From Sycobia sp. Sy_11 (Eukaryota > Arthropoda > Insecta > Hymenoptera > Epichrysomallidae): a stretch of DNA of 64,000 bases. Under the pieces are notes generated by a model. The model worked only from the letters and a program-made list of their open reading frames with translations, did not search any database and was not told the DNA's origin. The stretch's first letter is position 1. Each line of letters begins with the position of its first letter. The position numbers were made by a program, and so were the translations under genes. The stretch is from contig JACCIC010000345.1 of NCBI GenBank assembly GCA_018907035.1, positions 62,001-126,000 on the forward strand, read 5' to 3'. Shown in pieces: positions 40,860 to 52,260 of the stretch.

Positions 40860-41400
40860 ACTGGCTTGTGTTAGCTGATACCAAGGATCATAATGGTTCA
40901 GGCAGTGAATGTGATTCTGGCAATGTTACTTTGCTATTTACGCAGCACATTCCAGCAGATTCTTGCTTGAATTTTAAAGCATTGCAAAATACATACAATA
41001 TATCCATCTCACCAATAACAACACTGCGATGAATATGATAATTATAATCAGCATCATATTTAAAGGCAGTTAGATATAAATCAGCATGGATTATTCGAAC
41101 ACTTCTTGTTTGAACACTTCGTTCACGATTCGCAGCCACTCTTGACTCTCGTTGATCATATAATTATTCCGCACGTGCTTGAGCAGTGCCTGATTGATTG
41201 ACCTCCAATCGCACATCCTCTTGCTCTCTTGAGTCATTCGAACAGGTTCGAGCAATCCATAATCGATTAGATTGTAATCTTCCTTCACGTATTTCGTTTG
41301 ATGCATCTGAGCGAGATTCAGCCATGCGTATTCGATTAGCTTCTAATAATTCTTGCCTCTCCTCATCTTTTCCTCTGTACTACAGTTGAAGTTTGATAAA
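40860..41400 (-). mobile_element. Helitron-like N-terminal leader fragment
   Basis: Minus frames read ESRSDASNEIREGRLQSNRL, RESRVAANRERSVQTRSVR and then GEMDILYVFCNALKFKQESA, MCCVNSKVTLPE. The Arg-rich repeats followed by a C-x2-C...CC-x2-G/S-K segment resemble the region ahead of the Helitron helicase-like protein in insect genomes. Neither Rep nor helicase is present. Assignment from memory of family style. Confidence 0.5.
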
Positions 41401-41870
41401 TATATCTCCATTTGAGAGGTATACTTATCCATTCTTCGTCTCACACTCTGAAAAAACTTGACATAAATGGAGAGAAAAATATTTTATATGACATTTTATT
41501 TTGCAAATATTTCTTTCTTCGTTATATTATATAATATGTTATTAAAAGAAAATTTTAAACATATGTATACTATACTTGCACTTTCTTTTTCGTAAAAAGT
41601 ACCGGAGTAATTAAAATTATATGCTTTCAAAATAATAAAAAAGATTAATTAAATTTATATTAACTTATGCTTCCTTGGTATTTATTTAAAATTTGTTATT
41701 AATAAATCATAGTATACATATTGATAATGTAGCCTATTTTGAAACACGCAAACTGAATACCATCATACAATATAATATATATATATAATGTCATACAATA
41801 TAATATATATATATATATATATATCATACAAAAGAATACAATATATTATATATTATATATATATATAATA
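41401..41870. repeat. AT-rich DNA ending in (AT)n arrays
   Basis: No frame recognised. TA arrays at 41777-41790, 41805-41824 and 41850-41870, the last one directly against the hammerhead-like motif of P6. Confidence 0.6.
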
Positions 41871-41878
41871 TTCAGTCC

Positions 41879-41919
41879 CTGATGAGGAGCCGTGGCGAGC
41901 TCGAAACGTTGGACAAGTC
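41879..41919 (+). ncRNA. Hammerhead-like motif (P6)
   Basis: Identical to P4 except CGTGGCGA for CGTAGCGA in the stem II loop, so all pairings seen in P4 are kept. Confidence 0.6.
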
Positions 41920-41928
41920 TTCAATTAG

Positions 41929-41998
41929 GTAAGGGTGTTGGCGACAGTAAGATTGCACTTTACTAACAAAATTTTTTCAGCTAATATTTTATTTTCAG
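41929..41998 (+). other. Intron-like GT...AG segment (P6)
   Basis: 70 bases from AG/GTAAGG to TTTTATTTTCAG/A, as in P4. Confidence 0.5.
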
Positions 41999-42429
41999 AT
42001 TAGTCTACTGGGGTGACTCTGACTAGTATATAATATATAGTATATAATATAATACAAGTCTGACTGTCGTTATAATTTTTAATTTTAATTTTAATTTTTA
42101 GAATTTTTGTGTATTGATGTATTAATGTTAATGTAGATATGTATTGATATTGTTACGTATTGTTTGCGTTTGATTTGATTGGACTGTAAGACCAATAAAA
42201 AAATATTTATTAATTTATTAATTTTTTAAAGGTGCTTTTGACCAAGAAGAAATTGACTTTTTCAAGTGCTACTAAAAAATATTTCTTTAAAGCTAATAAA
42301 TGTTTTTCTAATGAATCAGAATTGAATTTCTGAAAAAAAAATTTTTAGTTTTTCTACAGAAAAAAAATTTAATGTATTTAAATAAAGATTTTAGTATTTG
42401 AAATATATAATTTATTTATTTGGAATAAA

Positions 42430-43075
42430 TGATTAAGGAATGGTATATGAATAAACTTTTGAGGATTTTATTGATCACTATGATTCACAGGAGGGGAGAA
42501 ATGACTCTCCTTTACGGAGTAGACCTACTGTTTCTTCTCATTATAGAGCTATCGCCAATTTCTGAATTTATCGTTCTGCATCTCAACATTTCCATCACCC
42601 AGTGTTTGATCAGTTGTTCAACTCCTATCTCCTCCAATGCATTCTTCATTTATTCTGTACGGATATTATTAAAATCCTTCTATATCAAGTAATGCCCCCA
42701 GCGTGTATTCATTATCTCAGAGGCTTTTATCTATCGTTCCTACTACCTCGTGTAACGCACTTTCTACAGATTTGCCCTTTAGGAAGGCATGATTTGCTGT
42801 GCACTTCTTTTCTTCTTCAGTAGTTTCCTTTATATATAAATCGATCAGTCTTTCTCGTATTTTTAAAAGAAACGATGAAAGGCTGATTGGTCTGAAGTCT
42901 TTTGGCGTTACGAGATTTGTTTGCCCTAATTTTGATATGAAAACTACTGTTACCTCTCCATCTCTTCGGTACATAGCCTAAATTTGGGTAGACGGAAAAG
43001 ATTTTAATTAAGATATCCATTATAGTGTCTTCGGTTCTCTGTAGCATTATGGATATTATGCCATCTGGTCTCGCT
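42430..43075 (-). pseudogene. N1 reverse transcriptase
   Basis: Motifs in several frames: GYVPKRWRGN, VVFISKLGQTNLVTPKDFRP, ISLSSFLLKIRERLIDLYIK, KGKSVESALHEVVGTI (frame 42717-42974), ALLDIE near 42690, KHWVMEMLRCRTI and PQRRVISPLL-like near 42490. The wording PKDFRPISLSSFLLK is typical of Jockey/I-group RTs. Stops and frameshifts throughout. Confidence 0.8.
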
Positions 43076-43649
43076 GATTTTTTATCTTTCCTACCGTTCG
43101 TCCTTTATCCCTGTTCTTCGGGTCTGATCGTAATGGTGATTCGTTTTCCACATTCTCTACCTGACAGCCAGGGAAGTGTACCTCCGTTAGTAGCTCTAGG
43201 ATTTCCATTCTCGTTTCTCTCCATGAGTCATTTGGTCGTCTGATACTCTTCAGGATCATCGATTCTTTTTTGAGTATCTTTCTAAACCTAGATGCCTCAT
43301 TTACCCATATGAGCGATTCACAGAGACCTTTTATGGATTCCCATTTAGCCCTTCTTATTTTTTTTTATATTCATGAAAGCAGTCTTTCTATTTAGACCAG
43401 CTCTATTTAGATATATTCTTTGCCTTATCTCCTAGCAACCCTCATGAGTCTCCTAGTCTCCTTCCTTAGTCCTCTAAGGTCTGCATTCCACTACGGTTTG
43501 GTGCTTTTGCTACTCCTTCTTATTGGGATTCAAGAAAGGCTTTTTCTAGTATGGGTTCCAATTTATTGACATTCTTCTCTATTTGTACTTGTATGGGGGA
43601 GACTGACATTTGGATTTGGTGCCTATTGCCTATTCTTTCCCTCACTAAT

Positions 43650-43973
43650 CTAGAGCAGTTTATCCAATTTTTTTTCTGGATTCCTAAAAGCCCTATTCTG
43701 TATAGTATCCCGATCGATTGTAAAGAATATCGTTCTATGATCTAAGTAGGAATTTTCGGTTAATAGTCTCCAATTTTCTATCGCTAACCTATCATTGTTT
43801 GTGTCCAATATTATATCTATGACTTCCTGTCTAACCCTATTCGCAAACGTCGGCACATTGCCTTTATTACGAATAATTAGATTTGTAGAAAGAATATAGT
43901 ACATAAGAATACAAAAATATAATACAGAAAAATACAAAAATATAATACATAAAAATACAAAAAAAAACAACAT
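43650..43973 (-). pseudogene. N1 endonuclease C-terminal part
   Basis: The first 30 residues are hydrophobic translation of AT-rich DNA and probably not original. Then follow IIRNKGNVPTFANRVRQEVI, DIILDTNN, ENWRLLTENSYLDHRTIFF. The final SDH motif reads YLDH, so the Ser is replaced. This is the usual end of an EEP endonuclease in non-LTR elements. Confidence 0.75.
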
Positions 43974-43989
43974 CGCTCAGTTATGCTTT

Positions 43990-44655
43990 GTTGCACATAA
44001 ACATTGCCGGCCGCACCTAGCTTTCGCTTTATCGGCCGGTTATGCTCCAAAACTTTTTGACTATATCATTGCGACTTTTGCGGACCTACAGTTTATAATG
44101 GGTTCCGAACCACTTTTATTGCACTATGTATTTTCAGACTAGAGTTGGTTACCAGTGTATAGGCTGGTTTTTCTTATTGCCAATTGTGTATTGCGGTTTG
44201 TAGACCAGTGTATAGTGCTGGTCTACTTATTTAGGAAAAATAATATATTTGTGGTCATGTTTATATTGCTTTTGTGATTTGATTGCGGTTTTTTTATTTA
44301 CAGTTTTGTGAACCTCGTGTATGGCGCCGGTCCACTTATATCTGTGTATATTCTTTGCTTATGTAAAATTTTATTTATTTGTATATGATTATTTTGTATA
44401 TATTTGTTTTCAGTTCCAACTGCCAGTTCCCTACCTACCTATTCAGGTACCTCTATTATATCTGCTTCTAGCAGATTGTCTATTGCTTCAAGAGACTCCT
44501 TTGTTTGTAGGAGTTCTTTGGCTAATTCTTCAAGTGCTTTATAATGTACTTGGCTCAATAGAGCTCTGACCTCAATAGCGGTATTATTTTCTCTCAGGAA
44601 GCTGATCCTAATTTCTTCGTATTTGGGACAGACGGTCAGGACGTGCTGTGATGTA

Positions 44656-44695
<40 letters not shown>

Positions 44696-44710
44696 ATGAA
44701 AGCGAGAGAG
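43990..44710 (-). mobile_element. Rb: R1-like 3' end
   Basis: Matches the Ra 3' end (17.6-18.3 kb) throughout, including the last codons of ORF2 (minus frame of the LLxSxxIxEP type near 44450-44560) and the 3' untranslated hairpins. Upstream it stops just beyond a (CT)n array at 44654-44693, where Ra has only a short CT word. 5' truncated. Confidence 0.8.
44654..44693. repeat. (CT)n array inside Rb
   Basis: About 40 bases of pure CT between ATGTATCG and AGATGAAAGCGAGAGAGATA, at the position equivalent to CGCTCTCTCT in Ra (18293-18304) and to the array in Rc (47597-47638). Confidence 0.95.
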
Positions 44711-45139
44711 ATATGACAGTATATAATACATAATTGACTTACCAGTGGCAAAGACGTTGATGGAACAAATGACCGCGTTCGCGACTAACCTCTCTGAAGT
44801 ACGGGCACGAAGGAACGACAGTTGTACAATCAGGTCACTGAACTCAGCGAAATCGTACGCTTTTGATTGTCTAATAATGTGATCGCGGTGCCAATAACAT
44901 TACCCCCTCGCGCCATTACACATAGATACCGACGCGCTTGCAAATATGAAAGCTACATCGAGCAGCAAAATTCGCTTCGCCCAATTCACGCGAGAAGAAA
45001 CAGAAGGCTGGTTCGCGGTTTTCGAACGCCTTCTCGCTGCGCACGGTATATGCAATTACAGTATGATAATACCACGGAAACAAGGATACATCTTTCAGCA
45101 TTAGTTCTTTAGCATTAGCAATCAGTCGCTTCTGGGAGT
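44711..45139. other. Unassigned DNA
   Basis: Two opposite short frames (44867-45112 plus, 44916-45101 minus) with no recognised domain. Confidence 0.35.
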
Positions 45140-45930
45140 CAGAAGAGAATCCTCAGGAATAGCATATGACTTCTGCAGAATAAAAATGTTGGGATCATTT
45201 CAAAACTACGTATTGTAGAAATTCTGATGGTCGCTTCATAGATAAACTGTCTTTTTGCAATCAGCCTAAGTTGATAGGTTCAGATAAAATTGCGAAAGCT
45301 TCGAATAACTACTGAATCGACTAGAATATCGTTTTCGTAAACAACCTGAACTTTGCATCCCTTACCATGCTTTTATGTAAGAATATGTTGACCATGGGCA
45401 TATGGAACTTCTTCCATCAGATTAATGCGAGGTTAACGACGGATTCTTTTTGCTTCATCATCGAGTATTCAAGCAGGACGCTGGCAAAAAAATGGATCAC
45501 AAAAGGATAACGCAGGAAATTCATTAAACGAATTTTTATATCCTAATCCAAAGCTAAAGGAAAACATCGTTGTTATTATTGTTAGGTGGTGTTTTTTTAA
45601 ATATCTATTTGTATGTGATATAATTAAAAATTTTCGTCAAATGCTTGTCGATCTTAGTAATACTAAGTGGCAATGTATATACTGGCGTTTTGATCCACTT
45701 TTACCTCTTTAAGTTGGGCGCTTGCTTACTGTTACAAATGGAACAGTATCAGCTCCATTTTTGACAAATGCTTGCTTAGAAGAGTTAGCCAATTTGGTCA
45801 CACATTCACATAAAATTGGGTCCACATTTACTCTCAGAAATAGATACGTGGATGACTACATAGCTTACGGAGATACATTGAATGTCGAAATGTCAATATA
45901 AGTTCCAATAATACAGATAAGAAGTTGCCT
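45140..45930 (+). pseudogene. B2: BEL/Pao RT fragment
   Basis: Same sequence as B1 33.06-34.75 kb without the mariner. Frames give SLNEFLYPNPKLKENIVVII, FKYLFVCDIIKNF (first catalytic Asp), QCIYWRFDPLLPL, LLTVTNGTVSAPFLTNACLE, ELANLVTHSHKI and RNRYVDDYIAYGDTLN with an intact YVDD box. It then runs directly into the LTR-like segment, so RNase H and integrase are deleted. Better preserved than B1. Confidence 0.8.
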
Positions 45931-46210
45931 TTTATGCCTTAGCTTTCTACGCGCAATCAAGTTTGGACACTGAGAACTATAAGTAAGGCATGCTTTCGCG
46001 CTGGAGGCGAGATTTTTCGAGAGATTTGAGAGTCTCCAGAAATTTTCGAGTGATTTTCAGAGTGCTTCTAGTCTACTGTTAAATTCACCTATTATACTTA
46101 CTTATGAGAATATCGATCTATAGACTTAGACAAATCAACTTAGGTTACCGATATTGCTCTTGGAAGGTGTTGAAGTCCTATTTGACAATCAAACAACGAA
46201 GTGGCGCAAC
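45931..46210 (+). repeat. B2 LTR-like segment with candidate primer site
   Basis: Matches B1 36720-37000. Its right end is followed by TGGCGCAACCAG (46202-46213), which resembles a tRNA primer-binding site placed just after a 5' LTR. LTR identity is inferred from its two contexts. Confidence 0.45.
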
Positions 46211-46790
46211 CAGCTATCTTATCGGAATATTTCACGACTAATCACCTCAAAATAGAAAAGACCTACGATATATTAGATAATTATGTCGAGATTAGTGATA
46301 CCCTTCTGGCGACAAACACAGCAGAACATCTGCACACACTAAAGCTTGTGGAATGCTCAAACCTTTTACTTGATATCAATTTATTAATAACAATAAGAAA
46401 CTTCGTAATCTTGTGATTAGAAATTTCTTGTCTATCGACCGCGACATCCACTTTTCGTTCGTTCTTCAAGCCTTTTTTCCGGCAGTAACGTCGTCGAAAA
46501 AGTAGAGTTCAGTTTCGTGGAAGATATTGAGTTCGGAGAGGGCAATACCTACTGACCGTAGAAAATCTCCTGATTAGGAATCGCACCAAACCGATCGACC
46601 AGCGCATTTCCTTCAATTAGTGTCGAAATTCTCGAACCTTTCATAAAAAAATAAAATTGAATGGCTTCCTGGCAACTTTTCTTGTACTCGTTTCCTCGGA
46701 CTTAATTACTTGTGAAGCAGCCTTTAAGTCATTTATATTCACCTCTTCAAACAATTCTCATGGCTAAACCAGTTTCGGATCTTAATAGTA
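46201..46790 (+). pseudogene. B2 gag-like stretch
   Basis: A 71-codon frame (46201-46416) with SEYFTTNHLKIEKTYDILDN and YVEISDTLLATNTAEHLHTL, then scattered fragments. The position just after the LTR-like segment suggests the Gag N-terminus of a BEL/Pao element, but no diagnostic Gag motif is present. Confidence 0.4.
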
Positions 46791-47339
46791 TACCAAAAAT
46801 ATAAATAAAAAAACACATTACATTTTTATGTTAAATCTATAAAAAGCTTTTAACAGAAGTACGAATGTTAGGCGACTTTGATATCTTCTTAGTATAGTAA
46901 GAATTTTAAATACATCTTCTCAAGTATTTATCTTAAAATCTATTCGAAAGTTCACAGTATATTAACACATTATAATTGAATTGAAAATTAGCTCACTGGT
47001 ATAGTTAGATTTGCTACTCGTTTTGATAATCGAGCCATAATAATATATGTTCTTAGCATATAATGAAATTTACAACTTATAAATCTTATATGATTTTCAT
47101 AAAAGCTTTATATAAAGTATTATATAACAAAATTAAATATGAGATCATTGAAATAGTCAGATGTTCTGTTTATGATAAAGAAAAACAGCATAAAATATAT
47201 CCAGGATCTTTTCAAAATGATTGATCAACGTATGATGGAGTAAAAAAAAAAATAAAACACAGAAAAAAAAGATTTATCAAGACTTTACCTTATAACATTT
47301 CTCTATCTAATGTTTAATGATCTGTGAATCTATCGTGTG
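46791..47339. other. AT-rich stretch, no gene seen
   Basis: No frame recognised. Poly-A runs near 47240-47270. Confidence 0.45.
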
Positions 47340-47594
47340 GATGGCAGACAGTTGTATAGTACCCGTCTACTTGTTTAGTAAAAATTAAATTTGTATATAT
47401 GTATATATTTTATAATTTGCCAAATATGCTTAGTGTGTATAATAAATAAATATACCGCCAAATTCCTGACTGCCAGTTGTTCCCTACCTACCTATTCATT
47501 TTCCACTATTGGTCCTGCGACCAGCGCAGTTTCGATCATTTCTACTATCTCCTTGGTCTGGAGTAGTTCCTTAGTTATCATTAATGAGCAGCTA

Positions 47595-47596
<2 letters not shown>

Positions 47597-47638
<42 letters not shown>
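47597..47638. repeat. (CT)n array inside Rc
   Basis: About 42 bases of pure CT between AGCTATCG and AGATGGAATTGAGAAAGATA, the site homologous to the array in Rb and the short CT word in Ra. Confidence 0.95.
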
Positions 47639-47640
<2 letters not shown>

Positions 47641-48029
47641 ATGGAATTGAGAAAGATAAGATCTGAAGTCACCATGCCCAGTGAGGAATTAGATTAACCA
47701 TCGCGATGACCCGATTCAGTCCGCCTCGATCCGATCTCTGATACTAGGTAGGTAAGAATGTGCCAGCCTACCTTTTGTCGAGTTATCCCAGTTTTCCTGC
47801 CATTCATAGGGATATCTTTCTCTCTTGCGGCACGACATTGGTTCTCATGTGACTGCATTTTTACGGCTTGCGTACAGTTCGCCCTGTATTACGATTATTA
47901 TATTACGATCGCCCTATGCACGATGGAGAGTTTTCCCACTATAACTGCTAGAGCGTCTGTATGCACTGGTGACTCTAATGAGTGCATGTTTTTGAGTACT
48001 TAACAATTTACATTGCTATTCAACACACA

Positions 48030-48980
48030 TCAAATCGTGCAAACCTGCCACTGCGTATACAGCGATAGTTGTGAACAGCCCAGTATAGATAGTACTAAGC
48101 GCCTTAAATTTAAAGCCACATTCACATCTTGCCAGGCATCGAATCCTGTTAAATGAACTTTTATCAAATTGCAACAGATTTTTTCATGTTCGCCGAAATG
48201 GATTTTAAGGTATCTCACCCTTTCTAATCTCTGCACCCTCGAGCTGTCGATCTTAATGCGAGGGGGGGACTCTCGGGTGAAGGTGACTTCTCAGTATCAA
48301 CTTTCCACACTTTTGAGAGGCCAGTTTCATTTTATTGAGATGACACCAGGATTCCAATTATTGAATGTAACTCCGGCCTATTCATTCGATCTCTCTACAC
48401 GAGTCTCCCTCCACAAGGAGCGCGATGTCGTCCGCATAAGCAATGGTTCACGGCCTAGTCTTGAGAGCTGCCAAAGAAGAGGATCAAGAACAAGGTTCAA
48501 CAGAATTGGGCCCAGTACGGATTTCTGCGGGCATCCCTTACTTTTCCAAAGTTATACTTCCTCAAAACGATCTCGTATGAGGATTCGACGGCCCTTCAGA
48601 TAATCTCTTATTAGCTTATAAAGTTGACTGGAGTACAATTTACTTTTTAGTACTCTTTATACAGCTGACCACCAGACATTATTCAAGGCGCCCTTTGTGT
48701 CTAGAGAAATTGCTACAACATATTTTCTGCACGATTCACTCACAGACCTACGCAACTGCATTATGATGTCCTCAGTAATTGCCCTTTCCTAAAGCCATAT
48801 TGTCTTGGAAATAATTGTACACAATGATCCTATTTAATCTGTTCAGTATTGCAGCTTTAAGGGCTTTACCTAGTATTGACAATATATAAATCGTCCTGTA
48901 GGACGCGGAGTCCTCAGGCTGTTTGTCTTCGCCCTTTCGGAATGTGAGACCTTGGACGATCTTCCACTCGTTGGGACACG
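48030..48980 (-). pseudogene. Rc reverse transcriptase palm and thumb
   Basis: Minus motifs: AFLKIxxAFNxVW-type region near 48690, GCPQKSVLGPILLN (about 48500-48540), AYADDIAL with the catalytic Asp pair (about 48420-48445), then RVQRLERVRYLKIHFG (frame 48030-48236). The N-terminal half resembles Rd (RPxYxLPxxGK). Several stops and frameshifts. Confidence 0.75.
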
Positions 48981-49189
48981 AGTTGTATTGTTGATCAGGT
49001 CCTGCCTGATGGTCAGCAGTGCTGTTCGATCATGGACAAGTCGAAGCTATCTGGAGTAGGCGCCTTACGCAGCTTCATCTTGGCCAAGCCCTGATTCGAG
49101 ATCGAATACAACCTCAGCTCCCGTGGCTGGAAGGGCGTTGGTCATGTTCCTTATATCTTTCTGCTCTTGCGTTTCATCGTGAATATTGT

Positions 49190-49655
49190 CTGGAAATAAC
49201 AGAGTGTTTAGTACTGCCGTAGTACTACCCACCCAGTCCGTCGTAAAGGAGTCTTGATTCAGTGACTTTGTATGGAACTTTCTTGATGTACAGCTTACCT
49301 ACTTGCATTCAGTAAGCTATGCTCCAAGGCTTCTGATTACCTTTTACTGTGACAAAGTCTTGCCATTTGGTCTGCATAGAATATTTAAGTCTATGGAATA
49401 CTCCTTCCTGGCCGCTTTCTATTCTTTATTGAGGTGTTCCAGTATAACGGGATCACGCTCTTTCTGGAATACTCGACGGGCTCGATTTTTAGCCCTTTTT
49501 ATCCTATTTAGTTCAGGGTTTTATCAGGGAATCGTCCTAGTAGCTACCCTACTCCTCGGTGGAGACAAGAGTTATGTTCACGTTTCCCTATCCAACTTTG
49601 TTCGAGTCGGTAATGATACTACCTGGTCTACTGGCGATACCGAGATTCCATTGCG
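49190..49655 (-). pseudogene. Rc endonuclease-RT linker
   Basis: Matches the linkers of Ra and Rd: sequence equivalent to CTCAAGAAAGAATACAAAGCGGC and GAGCGTGATTCCGT occurs on the minus strand near 49400-49480. No continuous frame. Confidence 0.65.
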
Positions 49656-50060
49656 CTATAAAATTTTCCAATTCCTCCCCTTTGCGGCATTGGAATCGAC
49701 ACCAGTTAGCACCACCCTCTCCCCAAATGCGTGCAGCACCTTATTCAGGTGCATAAGATGCACCGCTATTTCGTGACTCATCTGCAAGTATCCACTGGCC
49801 GTATAAACCGACAAAGTGCACATCTTCACTTCCGCCACCGCGTGTGAGTTAGTGAGGTGCGTCAGTTTTAGTACTGTAACTTGAGGAGCTTGAAGGAGTG
49901 ATGCTGCGTCATTATTATTGCCTGATCTAGTAGCTTTGGCTACTTCCTTTTCATTACCGGGCTTAATTTGTTGCTCCTGGCACCAATCTGGCCTTGAGAA
50001 CGGGCAAGCATTCTTGTTGCCAGTCGGCAGCCTGCTTTTGCTTGCTACCTGGGTAGTCAT
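49656..50060 (-). pseudogene. Rc ORF1 remnant joined to endonuclease
   Basis: A 134-codon minus frame. Residues 1-55 are polar and Asn/Lys-rich (KSRLPTGNKNACPF, NEKEVAKATRSGNNN), perhaps the ORF1 N-terminus. From residue 58 it is endonuclease: QVTVLKLTHLTN, SGYLQMSHEIAVHLMHL and LTGVDSNA (Asp-x-Asn). Compared with Ra, the ORF1 body and endonuclease N-terminus were deleted. The SDH end lies out of frame. Confidence 0.7.
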
Positions 50061-51369
50061 CTTAGATTCACTGGCCTTCGTGAGCCTAATATATGATGTG
50101 TTTATTTATTTTCTGCCTCTATTTTCGTATATAAAAATCACGTACAGTTGTATTGGATCTTCATATTCTTCCCTAGAACGATGCATCCCATATCGCAACT
50201 GTCTCCGACTTAGGATTAGGGGGGTTTTTATAGAGTAGTTCCTTCTCTTATCCGATCGGTGAAACCAAGCCCCCGGTCCATTAAAGCAGAACGTTCCATC
50301 GATATGACTGTCGGTAGTCACTGAACCATTTGTAACGGTTTTGCGGTAATTAGGTCCATTTCCCGCTCCCAAAATTGGTAACTCCCAAGTGAACCAAGCC
50401 CGTTAGGTGAAAAGGTCGTTTGATCCTATCCTGAAAGACCACTGCTGTATTTTAGCCGCATTGCCCACCTGCTCTATAAACTAGAGATGAGGGATACGTT
50501 ACCTCGGATCGTGATGTTGGTATTTTCGAGCCGGGAATTACCGTCCATTTAGGGAGTCCAAACCTTAATTCAGGCATGATGCGAAGCATTCTGGTCAATC
50601 TCATATTAATATACCCAGCATATCCGCACCAAATTCTAAGGTAAAGTTGCACAAGACGTCCGTTAAATGCAAGCCATTTCCACTTTATGTTTACGGTTAA
50701 ACTAGTATAAAAGAATAAAGTCACCAACGACATCAAACTTCTTTACTGTGGTAAACTTTATAAAAAAAATCAAGAGTATCACACAGGAGAAAAGCTTAAA
50801 TTAAACTTATTTGACTGCAGTACAGCGAACGTGTTTTTTTAAGTAAAACAGCTCTTTTTTAAAGAAAAGTAAAGCAGAGGAATGGATAACCAGAGATGAA
50901 CGGTAAATATTGAGTATGAGGATTCAAACACTAAAATGTGCTGTCTCCTTTTAGGTCCGTCGAATCAGATCCTTGCGTTCCCTCTCCTGCATGCAAGCAT
51001 AAAACTTTCTAATCTTAGCTTAAGCCAAATAGACTGACCTTCTTTCTCCCAATCACTTCTATATTTATGTTTTTCACTGTGACAATCATAAAAGAGGGGG
51101 TAATTTCAGAAGGCGAAAAATCTTGTTATAAAATGAGGATGTAAGCACGAAGCTTTACATATCATGTCATCACTCCAGCTTCCAAAGTCTGTACAAGGTG
51201 TAAGGAGTACAACAATATGAGATTGTTTTTAGAAAAAATACTTTCAATATCCAGAATTTAAGGTATTCTAAGCAATTGTCTCGCAAAGTTTAAGTTTACA
51301 ACAGCTAAGATAATATAAATTAAATAAATAAATTAAATTAAATAAATTAAGTAAATAAATTAAATAAAA
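50061..51369. other. Unassigned DNA
   Basis: Minus frames 50106-50372 and 50452-50736 show no motif I know. Bases 51300-51390 are an AAATTAAAT-rich run. It may contain further unknown repeat DNA. Confidence 0.35.
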
Positions 51370-51405
51370 TAAATTAAATAATTGAAATAAATTTTTTGGA
51401 CGTCA

Positions 51406-51600
51406 ATGTCAGTTAGATTGTTAAATTTTAAATCACACCGTCCATTCGGCAACAAGATAGGTACTGTAAAGGGAGTCATCGACAGAGCAATCAAATTATC
51501 ACACAAGCATTTTAAAAAAGATAATTTAAAATTAGTTAAAGCGATATTGACCAACAATGATTATCCAGTAGACTTTATAGAGAGTGGATCAGATTTATAA
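51406..51600 (+). pseudogene. P7 PLE linker frame
   Basis: A 64-codon frame corresponding to the P4 stretch at 39145-39310 (HHQFGNKIGHLKVSLTEQQN-like), between the RT and the endonuclease: RPFGNKIGTVKGVIDRAIKL, SHKHFKKDNLKLVK. The usual role is RT thumb. Truncated by a stop. Confidence 0.65.
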
Positions 51601-52223
51601 TAGCACTAGAGAATGTAATATGGACAAGAGCGAGAATAATAATAAAATGGTAGTATTAGCATATATAAAAGAATTATCTGAAAGAATTAGAAGTGCATTC
51701 AAAAATCATAATAGTCAAGTTTACTTTAGAAGCCATAATAGTATATAAAGCTATTTAATAATTGTAAAAATAAGGATAATAATTGTTTGAAAACAGAAAT
51801 GGTATATAAAATAAATTGTAAGGATTGCGACAAATATTATATTGGACAAATGGCAAGATACCTATGACAAAGAATATATGAACATCAATATAACTTACGA
51901 AGCATGGTGGTACACCCGGTCTAAAAGAACATAGTTGAAACTTATTTTAGTCTTTCGATTTTGAAAATGTAAATATTTTAAATCAAGGTATTAAAAATAA
52001 ATACATAATAGAAAATATTCATATTTTGGAGAATCCCAATAATATAAATTTAATGTTAGAGTAAAGTAAATTGGACAACACTTATCATTCCTTATTAATA
52101 TAAGATTTGTATTTCGCAATTATGTTAAGAAGGTGGTGGTCTTATAAATGTTATACCAACAAATTTAGAGTGGGGATGGGGTACATAAAGTAGAATGCTG
52201 GATTTTTCAAGTTAGTTTAGTTC

Positions 52224-52260
52224 CTGAGGATGAACGGTAGCGGTTCGAAACGTCGGACAC
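52224..52260 (+). ncRNA. Hammerhead-like motif (P7)
   Basis: CTGAGGA, one extra T, then GAAC paired with GTTC (4-bp stem II), then GAAACG. It has the same layout as P4, including the single extra base before stem II, with a different stem sequence, so the pairing is covarying. No clear short stem III is seen (GAAACGTCGG). Confidence 0.55.

Larger units (their letters stand above)
41871..42220 (+). mobile_element. PLE P6, 3' end only
   Basis: Starts seven bases upstream of the hammerhead-like motif, next to an (AT)n array, and runs through the intron-like segment, a GTCTGACTGTCGTT segment and the tail TTGGACTGTAAGACCAATA...ATTTATTAATTTATTAAT. The truncation point at the motif differs from P2. 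Confidence 0.75.
42420..43973 (-). mobile_element. N1: non-LTR retrotransposon (endonuclease and RT)
   Basis: Minus order: endonuclease C-terminus (43973-43650), linker, then RT (43075-42430). It differs from the R1-like copies in motif wording. It ends at 42.43 kb just after the PQGGVISPLL motif, so the YADD box and 3' end are missing. No poly(A) seen. Confidence 0.75.
47340..50060 (-). mobile_element. Rc: R1-like non-LTR retrotransposon
   Basis: Minus order: short ORF1 remnant joined to endonuclease (50060-49656), linker (49.56-49.2 kb), RT (49.1-48.3 kb), thumb (48.3-48.03 kb), C-terminal domain and 3' end (48.0-47.34 kb). It keeps the RT palm that Ra lost. Divergent in its 3' end from Ra and Rb. 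Confidence 0.8.

Noticed and set aside
48169..48603. 144-codon plus-strand frame
   Set aside because: Opposite strand of the Rc reverse transcriptase, where RYLK and YADD motifs are readable; a shadow.
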